Shown here piece by piece: positions 47,393 through 56,419 of a stretch of 64,000 bases of DNA. Within the stretch, counting starts at the first letter, position 1. Each line of letters opens with the position of its first letter. Made by a program: the position numbers and the translations under genes. The notes under the pieces were generated by a model. It saw only the letters and a list, made by a program, of their open reading frames with translations. It did not search any database and had not been told where the DNA came from. The DNA comes from Microbulbifer agarilyticus (GTDB taxonomy: Bacteria; Pseudomonadota; Gammaproteobacteria; Pseudomonadales; Cellvibrionaceae): positions 682,001 to 746,000 of the forward strand of contig NZ_JAHVKO010000004.1 in the NCBI RefSeq assembly GCF_019800665.1, read 5' to 3'.

Positions 47393-47571
47393 CAGGTGTC
47401 AAAGAGCCGCCTATGATAGCGGCTGCCTGCCCACTGGAAAAGCGAAAAAGCGCTCAAATTGGTCGATGGCTGGCCGTTTGGGACGAACTTTGTGCAACAG
47501 TTTGTAGCAATATGCGCCACAGCGCGCATTTTTGCGCCTTCCGCTTCGGCGCCGCCATGTTCGCCGCGGAC

Positions 47572-48870
47572 TCAGTTCGGGGCGATACGCAGTTCGTAAT
47601 TCACCGCGTCCGCACCCGGGTCGACGATATCCAGCGCGATATGCACCGGGTTGCCGGCGGGCATCAGGCGCCGGCCGGACAGTTCGCCGCGCAGGTAATC
47701 CCGCGGACTGAAGTGGCGGCTGGCCACTGGGCTGTTCTTCAGGTCGGTGAAGCGCAGTTGCAGGCTGGGGAAAGGCTGGTCAAACGGTGCGCGATTGAGC
47801 AGAACCGCCTCCACAGCGAGGGCGCCGGGGATCGTGGGGTGGCTGCGCACCACCAGGTTGGCGGTGTGAATGGCATTGATGTCCACCTGCGGCGGCAAGG
47901 TGCAACCGATGTACGGGCAGACCTGGGCGTAGAGGTTGCGCCAGGGCTCACGCTTGCTGAGGGTGTCGAAACCAAAGTAGGCGGTTTGCGCTGCCAGTCC
48001 CAGCATCAGTAGCAGGCTGCCGAGGGCCCACAGCCAGGTGGGGATAATGTGGTGCCGCTTGGGTTGCCAGGACATCTCGATCGGCGCCGCGCCGATGGAC
48101 GAGATCAGTTGGTCCTTGGGCAGAAGTGGCGCCGATTCCAGCTGGCCGGAATCCAGGTGACGCGCATTGAGTTCGGATGGGTCCAGCTGCGCGTCCGGCA
48201 GGCTACCCGGTTGGTCGTCCGGGTGGAGAGCGAATTCATCTGTCTGCGCGTAGTCTTCTGTCGGTGAGGCCAGCAATTCGTCATGGTTGGGTGTGCCGGT
48301 ACCATCTGTCGCTTCGAACTGCTCGGCGAACAGGTCGTCGGCCGACTGCGTGGCACTGCCATGGCGGGTATTGCTGGACTCTTCCCGGGCCATTTCTTCC
48401 GCCCAGGGGTTGTCGGAGGTATCGCCAATCCGGTCCAGGTCACTGTTCAGGTCCAGCAGGTCGCCCTGTCGGTCATCGTCTTCTTCGCTGCCGAGCTCCT
48501 GCCACTGCTGCTCACCAAAGGCGTCGTCGATCAGTGGGCTGTCGTCGCTCTTTTTGTCCGCGGTGGGGGCTTGTGCCGGCTGTTTCGGCGCAGCTTTGGC
48601 GGATTTCGGTAGGTCTTCTTTCGCAGCCTGGGCATCGCCATCCAGGTCGATATCGTCGTGAATCAGGAAGTCGTCGTCTTCCAGCAGTTCTTCAATGGCC
48701 TTTTTGTTGGCCGGCTGCGGATCGTCCTCGTTGAATACGATATTTTCGTCAGCGCGGAATACTTGCAGGCACGAGCCACAGCGCACGGCACCACGGGCGG
48801 CGCGCAGCTGAGGTTCGCTGACGTGAAACGAGGTGCTGCAGTGGGGGCAGCGGGTAACCAATTGCGACAT
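47572..48870 (-). CDS. Zinc-ribbon membrane protein with DUF3426 domain
   Basis: A 432-residue protein. The N-terminal MJ0042-type zinc ribbon has CPHCSTSF and CGSCLQVF (two CxxC pairs, residues ~8-38). A long acidic, low-complexity linker follows (about 45-265), then one transmembrane helix (IIPTWLWALGSLLLMLGLA) and a DUF3426 domain (~300-432) with VDINAIHTANLVVRSHP and YELRIAPN at the end. This architecture is regularly found between prmA and dusB in gammaproteobacteria. The function is unknown; the ribbon would be cytoplasmic and DUF3426 periplasmic. Confidence 0.87.
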   Translation of the reverse strand: MSQLVTRCPHCSTSFHVSEPQLRAARGAVRCGSCLQVFRADENIVFNEDDPQPANKKAIEELLEDDDFLIHDDIDLDGDAQAAKEDLPKSAKAAPKQPAQAPTADKKSDDSPLIDDAFGEQQWQELGSEEDDDRQGDLLDLNSDLDRIGDTSDNPWAEEMAREESSNTRHGSATQSADDLFAEQFEATDGTGTPNHDELLASPTEDYAQTDEFALHPDDQPGSLPDAQLDPSELNARHLDSGQLESAPLLPKDQLISSIGAAPIEMSWQPKRHHIIPTWLWALGSLLLMLGLAAQTAYFGFDTLSKREPWRNLYAQVCPYIGCTLPPQVDINAIHTANLVVRSHPTIPGALAVEAVLLNRAPFDQPFPSLQLRFTDLKNSPVASRHFSPRDYLRGELSGRRLMPAGNPVHIALDIVDPGADAVNYELRIAPN

Positions 48871-48969
48871 GGATTTCGACGATTATTGCTTTGGCGTGGA
48901 AGTTTATCAGTCGTGGGGCCCGCCGCGTAGCCCGAGGAGCCTCGGTTGCGGCGTAGTGCACCCAATGAT

Positions 48970-49854
48970 TTATCTGACTCTGGTTCCGCTCAGGCGTACC
49001 CACTCTTCCTTTTCGCCATCTGCGTCAAAGTCGATCCACTGGCTGTAGGCCGCTTTCACTTTCTCTGACTGGCTCGCCAGAATCCCGGACAGGCAGATAC
49101 GGCCGCCGACCTTGGTGCGCTCGACCAGCTGCGGCGCCAGCTCAACCAGCGGGCCGGCAAGGATGTTGGCGAGCATAATGTCCGCGCTGGCATCTGCCGG
49201 CGTCTTCTCCGGCAGGTAGACCGGGAACCGCCCCGGTTCGAGGCCGTTGCGTACCGCATTGTCGCGGCTGGCAATCAGAGCCTGCGGGTCGATATCCGTA
49301 CCCAGGGCACTCTCGGCACCCAACAAGATGGCGGCGATGCCGAGGATGCCGGAGCCACAACCGAAGTCGATGGCAGTCTTGCCCTGCACCGGTTCACCCG
49401 CCAGCCACTGCAGGCATAGGAAGGTAGTCGGGTGGGTACCGGTACCGAAAGCCAGACCCGGATCGAGGATGATATTGACTGCCTCCGGCGCGGGCGGCTC
49501 GCACCAGCTGGGGCAGATCCACAGGTTATCGGCGCACTGGATGGGTTTGTAGTTACTCATCCACTCCCGTTCCCAGTCTTTGTCCTCAAGCTGTTCCCAG
49601 CGGGCGTTGGGGAGGAGTTCACACAAGAAAGAGGCGGCTTTGGCTTCAGTCACTCCGGTGTCGACCTCGGCATCGAATAGGCCGGTGACGAGGGTTTCGT
49701 CCCACAGGGGCGTCTCGCCGAGGCCGGGTTCGAGGATGGGCTGGTCGGCATTGTCTTGCAGGGTGACGGAGACGGCGCCGGCGAACAGCAAGGCGTTTTC
49801 AATCTTCTCGGCCTGTTCGCGGTTGGTGTTTACTCGTAGCTGGAGCCAGGGCAT
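48970..49854 (-). CDS. prmA: Ribosomal protein L11 methyltransferase
   Basis: A 294-residue enzyme (293 in E. coli). Start at 49854 (MPWLQLRVNTNREQAEKIE), since the upstream in-frame extension does not resemble PrmA. The N-terminal substrate domain is followed by the class I methyltransferase core: LDPGLAFGTGTHPTT, DFGCGSGILGIAAILLGA, DIDPQAL and the motif IV NILAGPLVELAP. It trimethylates L11. It is downstream of accC, but the 407-nt gap holds elements D and E. Confidence 0.95.
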   Translation of the reverse strand: MPWLQLRVNTNREQAEKIENALLFAGAVSVTLQDNADQPILEPGLGETPLWDETLVTGLFDAEVDTGVTEAKAASFLCELLPNARWEQLEDKDWEREWMSNYKPIQCADNLWICPSWCEPPAPEAVNIILDPGLAFGTGTHPTTFLCLQWLAGEPVQGKTAIDFGCGSGILGIAAILLGAESALGTDIDPQALIASRDNAVRNGLEPGRFPVYLPEKTPADASADIMLANILAGPLVELAPQLVERTKVGGRICLSGILASQSEKVKAAYSQWIDFDADGEKEEWVRLSGTRVR

Positions 49855-49905
49855 GTAGTTTGGTCCGGTAATGTGGGTCGTTGTTAAGTGCTTCCGTGGC
49901 GGATC

Positions 49906-50007
49906 CGCTGCCGGTATGGCCCTGCGAGACACGCCGTGAACCCATCCATGGGGGCTCTTCTAAAACGTCCCTGTTTTAGAAGGTCTCGCAGGGCCATACC
50001 GGCAGCG
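49906..50007 (-). repeat. Long-stem element D (accC-prmA gap)
   Basis: Perfect 24-bp outer arms at 49906-49929 and 49984-50007. The inner hairpin at 49957-49982 has a 10-bp stem and a GTCCCT loop (AGGGAC on the minus strand). The core at 49931-49956 has GTGAACCCATCCATGGGGG. The GGA loops are sense to accC and prmA. Confidence 0.9.
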
Positions 50008-50098
50008 AAGCCTTCTCTTCAAAATTCAGCGCATTCTACTAGAACGTGGCAATAGAGCGGTGGTGCTTTCAGGGTAGGAGGGGAAAGACTGAAGGGGA

Positions 50099-50199
50099 AG
50101 CGCCGGGGGGCGGTTTTCAAAAGCGTCGGCGACAGGACGTCGCCGCCGCAGCGCCCAGGGATGGGTTCATAGCGGTTTTGAAAACCGATCCCCGGTGCT
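50099..50199 (+). repeat. Long-stem element E (accC-prmA gap)
   Basis: Outer arms at 50099-50122 and 50176-50199 pair at 21 of 24 positions. The inner hairpin at 50127-50145 has a 7-bp stem and an AGGAC loop. The core at 50151-50173 has GCGCCCAGGGATGGGTTCAT. The GGA loops are on the plus strand, antisense to accC and prmA, unlike D. Confidence 0.85.
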
Positions 50200-50261
50200 T
50201 TCCCGCCCCGGAGGTACTTCAGAGTGAAATACCTTCGGGGCGGGCGGAGAAGTCACAGGGC

Positions 50262-51605
50262 TTATTCGAGCCCCAGCTTCTTCTCTAGATAGTGAATGTT
50301 CACCCCACCCTTGGCAAATTCCGCATCCCGAACCAGGTCTTCCTGCAAAGGAATGTTGGTTTTGATACCGGTGATGATGGTTTCGCTGAGGGCGACACGC
50401 ATCCGCGCCAGTGCGGTTTCACGGTCTTCCGCGTGGGTGATGATCTTGGCGATCATGGAATCGTAGTTGGGCGGTACCGAGTAGCCCGCGTACAGGTGGG
50501 AGTCCACACGTACACCCAAACCACCGGGTGCGTGGAAGTTTTCCACTTTGCCCGGGCTCGGGAAGAAGGTCTTCGGGTCTTCCGCGTTAATACGACATTC
50601 GAACGAGTGGCCAGTGATCTTGATGTCTTCCTGTTTAAAGGAGAGCTTCTCACCCGCACATACGCGGATCTGCTCTTTAATCAGGTCAACGCCAGTGACC
50701 ATTTCCGATACCGGATGCTCAACCTGAATACGGGTGTTCATCTCGATGAAGTAGAAACGCTCGTCTTCGTATAGGAACTCGAAAGTGCCGGCACCGCGGT
50801 AGCCGATATCGATACACGCCTGAATACAGGAATCCTGCACTTCCTTGCGTACCGCATCCGGAATGCCGGGCGCTGGTGCCTCTTCCAGAACCTTCTGGTG
50901 GCGACGCTGCAGTGAGCAGTCGCGATCACCAAAATGTACGGCGCTGCCCTGTCCGTCGGACATTACCTGAATCTCCACGTGACGCGGATTCTGCAGGAAT
51001 TTTTCCATGTAGACGGTGCTGTCGCCAAACGCGGCAGCGGCTTCGGACTTGGTTACCGCAATGGAATTTACCAGTGCGCCTTCGCTGTGCACCACGCGCA
51101 TACCGCGGCCACCACCACCGGCAGCCGCCTTGATGATGACCGGGAAACCGATCTTGCGTGCGATTTCCAGGCAGCGTTCACCGTCGTCCGGCAGCGGGCC
51201 GTCAGAACCGGGTACCGTGGGCACGCCAGCTTTCTTCATGGCGGCGATTGCGGAAACCTTGTCACCCATCAGGCGAATTACGTCCGCATCCGGTCCAATA
51301 AAGGTAAAGCCGCTTTTCTGTACCTGCTCAGCGAAATCCGCATTCTCTGCGAGGAAGCCGTAACCCGGGTGCACCGCCACCGAATCGGTGATTTCCATCG
51401 CCGCGATGATCGCGGGGATATTCAGGTAGCTCTGGGGGGATGGGTTGGGGCCGATGCATACGGCTTCATCTGCCAGGCGCACGTGCATGAGGTCGCGATC
51501 GACCTGCGAGTGTACCGCTACCGTGGCGATGCCCATTTCTTTACAGGCGCGCAGCACCCGCAGGGCAATCTCGCCGCGGTTGGCAATCAAAATTTTTTCA
51601 AACAT
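50262..51605 (-). CDS. accC: Biotin carboxylase subunit of acetyl-CoA carboxylase
   Basis: A 447-residue ATP-grasp enzyme, same length class as E. coli AccC (449). Motifs are [19 protein letters not shown], the glycine-rich ATP loop [15 protein letters not shown], the [21 protein letters not shown] block and [16 protein letters not shown]. It carboxylates biotin on AccB. It is 16 nt downstream of accB, so cotranscribed with it. Confidence 0.97.
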   Translation of the reverse strand: MFEKILIANRGEIALRVLRACKEMGIATVAVHSQVDRDLMHVRLADEAVCIGPNPSPQSYLNIPAIIAAMEITDSVAVHPGYGFLAENADFAEQVQKSGFTFIGPDADVIRLMGDKVSAIAAMKKAGVPTVPGSDGPLPDDGERCLEIARKIGFPVIIKAAAGGGGRGMRVVHSEGALVNSIAVTKSEAAAAFGDSTVYMEKFLQNPRHVEIQVMSDGQGSAVHFGDRDCSLQRRHQKVLEEAPAPGIPDAVRKEVQDSCIQACIDIGYRGAGTFEFLYEDERFYFIEMNTRIQVEHPVSEMVTGVDLIKEQIRVCAGEKLSFKQEDIKITGHSFECRINAEDPKTFFPSPGKVENFHAPGGLGVRVDSHLYAGYSVPPNYDSMIAKIITHAEDRETALARMRVALSETIITGIKTNIPLQEDLVRDAEFAKGGVNIHYLEKKLGLE

Positions 51606-51621
51606 GCGTAAACGCCCCCGC

Positions 51622-52089
51622 TCAGGAAATGACGACGAGCGGCTGGTCGAACTCTACCGGTTGGCCGTCCTCTACCAGGATTGCCTCGATGGTGCCCGCC
51701 TTGTCTGCTTCGATCTGGTTCATCATTTTCATGGCTTCAACGATGCAGATGACGTCGCCGACTTTTACCTGCTGGCCAACCTTCACGAACGCATCGGCGC
51801 CTGGGCTGGAGGCTGCATAGAAGGTGCCAACCATTGGCGACTTAACCGGGTGGCCAGTCAGTGCGGGAACAGCTTCTTCTGCTGGCGCGGCTGGTGCTGC
51901 AGCCGGGGCAGGCGCGGCCGGCGCTTGCGGTGCAGCGGCCATCGGCATGGCCATTTGCGGCATCTGAATCGCAGCGCCACTGGGGCCACGGCTGATGCGC
52001 ACAGACTCTTCACCTTCTTTAATCTCCAGCTCGCCGATGTCGGACTCTTCGAGCAGTTCGATCAGTTTCTTGATTTTGCGGATATCCAT
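51622..52089 (-). CDS. accB: Biotin carboxyl carrier protein of acetyl-CoA carboxylase
   Basis: A 155-residue protein. The N-terminal segment [23 protein letters not shown] leads to an Ala/Pro-rich flexible linker (about residues 40-75) and the biotinyl domain with the thumb region ([15 protein letters not shown]) and the biotinylation motif [15 protein letters not shown]. It carries carboxybiotin to the AccAD transferase. It lies between aroQ and accC, the common order aroQ-accB-accC. Confidence 0.97.
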   Translation of the reverse strand: MDIRKIKKLIELLEESDIGELEIKEGEESVRISRGPSGAAIQMPQMAMPMAAAPQAPAAPAPAAAPAAPAEEAVPALTGHPVKSPMVGTFYAASSPGADAFVKVGQQVKVGDVICIVEAMKMMNQIEADKAGTIEAILVEDGQPVEFDQPLVVIS

Positions 52090-52155
52090 AACAGTTCACT
52101 CTTGATCTTGTGTATACCGGTTCCCCGACGCGCAGACGGGGAATGAAAATCTTGA

Positions 52156-52593
52156 TTAGCCCAGTTGTTTGAGCGCAGCTCCCACGGCAAGGGTGTAGCT
52201 ATCGGCGCCGAACCCACAAATCACGCCCTTCGCCAAATCGGACAGATAGGAGTGGTGGCGGAATGTCTCGCGGGCGTGGGGGTTTGACAGGTGTACCTCG
52301 ATAAACGGAATGGCTACACCGGCCAGGGCATCGCGCAGCGCCACACTGGTGTGGGTAAAGGCTGCGGGATTGATCACGATGAAGTCGACCTTGTCGGCAA
52401 ACGCCTGGTGGATACGCTCCACCAGCACTCCTTCATGGTTGCTTTGCAGGCTGTCGAACGCACAGCCGGCCGCCGCACACTGCGCGCTGGCAGCTTCATT
52501 TATCTGGGAAAGGGTCGTGGAGCCGTAGATCTCTGGCTCGCGGGTGCCCAGCAGGTTCAGATTGGGGCCGTGTAGCAAAAGCAGTTTAGCCAT
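52156..52593 (-). CDS. aroQ: Type II 3-dehydroquinate dehydratase
   Basis: A 145-residue enzyme of the shikimate pathway. Start at 52593 ([20 protein letters not shown]); a longer start would add eight residues. Further marks are the catalytic Tyr in EPEIYG, the [13 protein letters not shown] segment, [16 protein letters not shown] and the substrate-binding [20 protein letters not shown]. Together with accBC it forms the minus-strand block that starts here. Confidence 0.96.
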   Translation of the reverse strand: MAKLLLLHGPNLNLLGTREPEIYGSTTLSQINEAASAQCAAAGCAFDSLQSNHEGVLVERIHQAFADKVDFIVINPAAFTHTSVALRDALAGVAIPFIEVHLSNPHARETFRHHSYLSDLAKGVICGFGADSYTLAVGAALKQLG

Positions 52594-52940
52594 TCTGTGC
52601 CTCGGTAAAGCGCGCAAAGTTGTGACTAAAATCGGGAAAAAGTCATGGAAGTTCCCGGAAAAACCGCGTCACAAGGGGTGTTTGGCAAATTTCGCTTGGA
52701 GTTTGCCGCAAAAGTGACCCCCTGTCCATGCCTCAAATGGCGAAAAAGAGACGTTGCGCGCAGTTCGCCGAAGTTAGCTACCTAATTGCCGTAGTTTTTT
52801 ATGAAAGGGTGGCGTTTTCGCCAGCGTGAATGGCCACAATGGCATTTTGGCCGGAAAGCGGGGTTCAGTTCTGTGGCAGCGGTTATAGCGAGGAAAATGA
52901 CGGCGAGGTTGCCGGTGGCGTCGCCACCGGCAGTGGGGAG
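52594..52940. other. Gap between aroQ and dsbD
   Basis: The 347-bp region presumably holds the aroQ-accBC promoter but I cannot pick a convincing -35/-10 pair. Near dsbD is a 10-bp GC inverted repeat (52911-52931, GCCGGTGGCG and complement, single-base centre) without a T-tract. No small ORF with a good start is seen. Confidence 0.4.
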
Positions 52941-54821
52941 TTATCGGGTGGTGGATTCTGCGAGGCGCTCTTCGCTCACCGCGCTGTGCATGGCCGTGAG
53001 CAAACCGTCGCGGGTCAGGATTTGCGGCAGAATCTGTGGTTCACCGCCGCCCTCCGGAAATAGCAGGTACAGCGGCACGCTGGAGCGACCATAGCGTGCG
53101 AGCAACTCCGTGATTTGCGGGTCCTGGTTGGTCCAGTCTCCTTTCAGGGCAGTAATGCCGAGATCCTCTACCGCCGCGGTAATGCGGTCGCTGGACAGTA
53201 CGACCTTTTCATTGGCCAGGCAGGTAATGCACCAGGCCGCGGTCATGTTGATCAGCACCGGGCGGCCTTCACTGCGCGCAGCGGCAAGGGCTTCCGGAGA
53301 GTAGGTCTGCCAGTAATCGCTTTTGTTCGCCTGAGACGGCTGGCCAGCATTGCTGTCCAGGTTAGGCAGTACCCAAATAGCGCCGGCAACCGCGATCATT
53401 GCGGTGCTGGTCCGCAGCCAGGTTTTGCCAGTGGTAGCCGGGCGTGGCCACAGCCACAGGGCGAAGGCGATGGCAACCGCACCGGCCAGAACCAGGGCAA
53501 CCCCGTCACTGCCGCTCTGGCGGCCCAGTACCCATAACAGCCACACTGCGGTCAGATACATGGGGAAGGCCAGCAGTTGCTTGAGCGTTTCCATCCAGGG
53601 GCCGGGGCGCGGCAGGCGTTGGGCCAGTGCGGGGATATAGGTAAGCAGCAGGAAGGGCGCCGCCATGCCGAAGCCGAGGGCGGCGAATACCGCCAGTGCC
53701 ACTGGCGCGGGTTGGGTCACGGCAAAGCCTAGCGCCGACCCCATCATGGGCGCGGTGCACGGGCTGGCCACTACGGTAGCCAGAGCGCCGGTGGAGAAGG
53801 AGCCACTGAGACCTTTGCTTTCACTGTTGGCGCCGAGACCCATCAGGCGGCCGCCGAACTCGGTCAGTCCGGACAGGCTGAGGCCCATGGCGAAAAACAG
53901 GTAGGCCAGCGCCGCTACCACTACCGGCGACTGCAGCTGGAAGCCCCAGCCGACGGCCTCACCGGCGGTGCGCAGGGCCAGCATCAGAGCGGCAATCAGC
54001 AGGAAGGTTGCGACCACGCCCGCGGTGTAAGCCCAGCCATGCAGCTGTTGGCGGTCACCACTATTGGTGATGGTCAGCGCCTTAATAGACAGTACCGGGA
54101 AGACGCAGGGCATCAGGTTCAGCAGCATGCCACCACCAAAAGCCAGCGCCATCGCCAGTAACAGGTTGGAGAAAAGCGTGCTGCTGGCGCTGCCGGCGAG
54201 TGGCGCAGAGCCGCCGCTTGGCGCGCCACCGGGGCCGGAGCCCAGACCACCACTGCCTTCGGCGGGGGTAGCGGTTTTTTGCACCAGATCCAGGTCAAAA
54301 TTACGTGTTTGCGGTGGATAGCACAGGCCGGCATCCGCGCAGCCCTGATAGTTCACCTGCAGGCGGGCCTGGCTGGTTCCCGCGGGCAGCGTCAGTGGGA
54401 CCTCCAGCTGCCAGCGATACACTTCGGTTTCTTTTTCGAAATAGTCGTCCCAGATCACCTCGCCGCTTTCCAGTGTGAGCGGCAGTTCGGTTTTGTCTTC
54501 GCCGTTCAGCAGGTAGACCGATAGCTTGTCTCGGTACAGGTAATATTCCGGGGCGATTTGGAACAGGGCGGCGGTGTCCGTGTCATTTATTAGGACGTCG
54601 AGCTGGTAGGCTTCGTCCACCGGCAGAAAGTCGTCCTGACCACTGCTGAGCGCGGCGAACGGATTCTGCTGTTGTGCGCTTGCCGGAGCGCTCAGCAGTA
54701 CGCTGCACAGCAATGCCGCCAGCAGAGCTATCGTGGCCCCCAGCTGGCTGAGTGGCGAGCGCTGCCTGTTCGACGGGTTGTGCGGATAAATTTCTCGCAT
54801 GCCGGAAGTGTTCGCAGTCAT
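52941..54821 (-). CDS. dsbD: Thiol:disulfide interchange protein DsbD
   Basis: A 626-residue three-domain protein. After a signal region (~25-50), the N-terminal alpha domain has the Cys pair in YQGCADAGLCYPPQ. The central eight-helix beta domain has LMPCVFPVLS and SPCTAPMMGSA with the two membrane cysteines. The C-terminal thioredoxin-like gamma domain has AAWCITCLANE. It carries electrons from cytosolic thioredoxin to periplasmic DsbC and CcmG. The first ~20 residues before the hydrophobic stretch are longer than usual, so the start may be slightly downstream (second Met). Confidence 0.94.
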   Translation of the reverse strand: MTANTSGMREIYPHNPSNRQRSPLSQLGATIALLAALLCSVLLSAPASAQQQNPFAALSSGQDDFLPVDEAYQLDVLINDTDTAALFQIAPEYYLYRDKLSVYLLNGEDKTELPLTLESGEVIWDDYFEKETEVYRWQLEVPLTLPAGTSQARLQVNYQGCADAGLCYPPQTRNFDLDLVQKTATPAEGSGGLGSGPGGAPSGGSAPLAGSASSTLFSNLLLAMALAFGGGMLLNLMPCVFPVLSIKALTITNSGDRQQLHGWAYTAGVVATFLLIAALMLALRTAGEAVGWGFQLQSPVVVAALAYLFFAMGLSLSGLTEFGGRLMGLGANSESKGLSGSFSTGALATVVASPCTAPMMGSALGFAVTQPAPVALAVFAALGFGMAAPFLLLTYIPALAQRLPRPGPWMETLKQLLAFPMYLTAVWLLWVLGRQSGSDGVALVLAGAVAIAFALWLWPRPATTGKTWLRTSTAMIAVAGAIWVLPNLDSNAGQPSQANKSDYWQTYSPEALAAARSEGRPVLINMTAAWCITCLANEKVVLSSDRITAAVEDLGITALKGDWTNQDPQITELLARYGRSSVPLYLLFPEGGGEPQILPQILTRDGLLTAMHSAVSEERLAESTTR

Positions 54822-55011
54822 CGGTAATAAAATTCTTTATAGTCGGGCCAGATTGGACTGTTATTGCAAGCCGTCGTTCCCCGGTTGCAGGGGCGGGCTC
54901 AGGTTGGATTCTGGCGTTTGCCGCAACCTGTGCACAATTGCGCTGGCAGTATAACGGTGGTGTCGGTACAAAAAAACAACAGTTGCCCCGGAGGGTGACT
55001 GCTCCAGGGAG

Positions 55012-55737
55012 GTGGGTATCAGAAAGTTGAAGGCGGTCACTGTTTTCGCAACCGGTGCGGTTGTGCTGCTGGCAGGGTGTGCGACGCCGCCGCCTCCGGC
55101 ACCGCAAGTGGTCGTGCCACCGGCACCCACGGGCCCCAGCCCGGAAGAGGTGCGCCAGCGCACCATTCGCCACTTTCTGACGCGTGCGGAAGTGGCACAG
55201 CGCGAGGGATTTATCACCATGCCGGCCGGTGCCAGTGCCTACGATTTTTACCTGCAGGTACTGCAGCTGGATCCAGGTAATGCGCAGGCCCAGGCGGGCA
55301 TCCAGACCCTGGTGATGCATCAGGTGGACCGGGCGCGGGATGCATTGCGCCGGCGATCCTTCGGGCAGGTGAATAGCCTGCTGAATACGGCGGACGAAAT
55401 TGCGCCGGGCAACCCCTTGTCGGCCGAAGTGCGCGCGCAATTGCAGCGGGAGCAGCAGCGTGCCCGGCAGGATGTGACATTGGATGGTCCTGGTGCGCAG
55501 ACCGTGGCACTGCCGCCGGCCGAGCTATCGGCGCGCTCCGAGGGGATGGTACAGATGCTGGCGACGACCGCCCAGCGCATCCAGCAGCATCAGTTGCGGG
55601 TGATTATTGTTGCGCGCGACGATGCGGAGGGGCGCTGGATCTACAGCCAGCTGCGCCAGGCGGTGCCGGGATACCGGGTTCGGGGTGACATAAAACTCGG
55701 CAATCCACCGCGTTTACTGTTACAAAAGAGTCGTTAA
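55012..55737 (+). CDS. Lipoprotein with TPR-like helices, function unknown
   Basis: A 241-residue protein. The start is uncertain: GTG 55012 gives MGIRKLKAV and directly abuts an AGGGAG, while TTG at 55027 is an alternative. The signal ends in VVLLAGC, a good lipobox, followed by a Pro-rich linker (APQVVVPPAP). The body has helical repeats with DPGNAQAQAGIQTL and APGNPLSAEVRAQL, TPR-like, and a C-terminal alpha/beta part (VIIVARDDAEGRWIY) that may bind peptidoglycan or a partner. No known family is named. It stands between dsbD (divergent) and the PCu(A)C gene. Confidence 0.72.
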   Translation: MGIRKLKAVTVFATGAVVLLAGCATPPPPAPQVVVPPAPTGPSPEEVRQRTIRHFLTRAEVAQREGFITMPAGASAYDFYLQVLQLDPGNAQAQAGIQTLVMHQVDRARDALRRRSFGQVNSLLNTADEIAPGNPLSAEVRAQLQREQQRARQDVTLDGPGAQTVALPPAELSARSEGMVQMLATTAQRIQQHQLRVIIVARDDAEGRWIYSQLRQAVPGYRVRGDIKLGNPPRLLLQKSR

Positions 55738-55799
55738 ACCGCAGGTATCAGAGTGCGCGGTGGGCGTTTCGCAACCTACATCTATTGGGGGAGTCGATA

Positions 55800-56348
55800 A
55801 TGAAAAAAAATCACGCAGTGACTGGCCTGTTGCGGGGCATTGTTCTGGTGTCTTTGTTTGCTGCTGGCGCGATACACGCAAGCGAGTCGAGCGGCCAGCG
55901 GACTGTTGAGCAACTCAGCGCTGTCGGCTACGCCCGCGAAATGCCTCCGGGTGCGCCAATGGGGGCCGCCTACCTGGCACTGCAAAATCTGTCCGCGAGT
56001 GAATATGTGCTTGAGCGCATCGAGTTACCCGCCCATCCAGAGGGTCGTGTGGAGCTGCACACCACCCTGCATGAGGGCGGCATAAGCAAGATGCGCGCTC
56101 TGGAGAAGCTAGCCTTGCCGGCGCAGGCTTCCATAGAGATGCGCCCCGGTGCCACGCATCTGATGGTCCATGGCGTGCGTTTGCAAGCTGGGGCGCAGCT
56201 GCCGGTGAAACTCGTATTTGCCGACGGCAGTAGCTACCAACTCTCGCTGCCGGTATTGGGGCTTAATGATGCATTGCCAGCGGGAATGAGCATTGAGGTG
56301 GAGCAGGAAGGTCATCATCACCATCACGGTCACCATGGGCATGGTTAA
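55800..56348 (+). CDS. PCu(A)C-type periplasmic copper chaperone with His-rich tail
   Basis: A 182-residue protein; ATG 55800 has GGGGGAG seven bases upstream. A signal peptide ends near AIHA. The copper motif H-x10-M-x21-H-x-M is matched exactly: His of VELHTT, Met of ISKM, then THLM. The C-terminus is extended by a His/Gly tail (HHHHHGHHGHG), a likely extra Cu site. Members hand Cu(I) to cytochrome oxidase assembly. It is 62 nt after the preceding lipoprotein gene. Confidence 0.92.
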   Translation: MKKNHAVTGLLRGIVLVSLFAAGAIHASESSGQRTVEQLSAVGYAREMPPGAPMGAAYLALQNLSASEYVLERIELPAHPEGRVELHTTLHEGGISKMRALEKLALPAQASIEMRPGATHLMVHGVRLQAGAQLPVKLVFADGSSYQLSLPVLGLNDALPAGMSIEVEQEGHHHHHGHHGHG

Positions 56349-56419
56349 CGCGTAACGGAATCCCTAACTGAAATATATCGCCGCTGTTTGCGGCCCTTAC
56401 TGAAAAATGGAGCCTTTTA

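Larger units (their letters stand above)
49855..50261. other. accC-prmA gap carrying two opposed long-stem elements
   Basis: This 407-bp gap contains elements D (49906-50007) and E (50099-50199), in opposite orientation and 91 bp apart. The rest has no ORF with a ribosome-binding site and no recognised promoter. Confidence 0.6.

Noticed and set aside
49906-50199. Integron attC sites or a CRISPR array as explanation of the elements
   Set aside because: No integrase, no attC core sites, and no regularly spaced identical repeats; the arms differ in sequence between copies.
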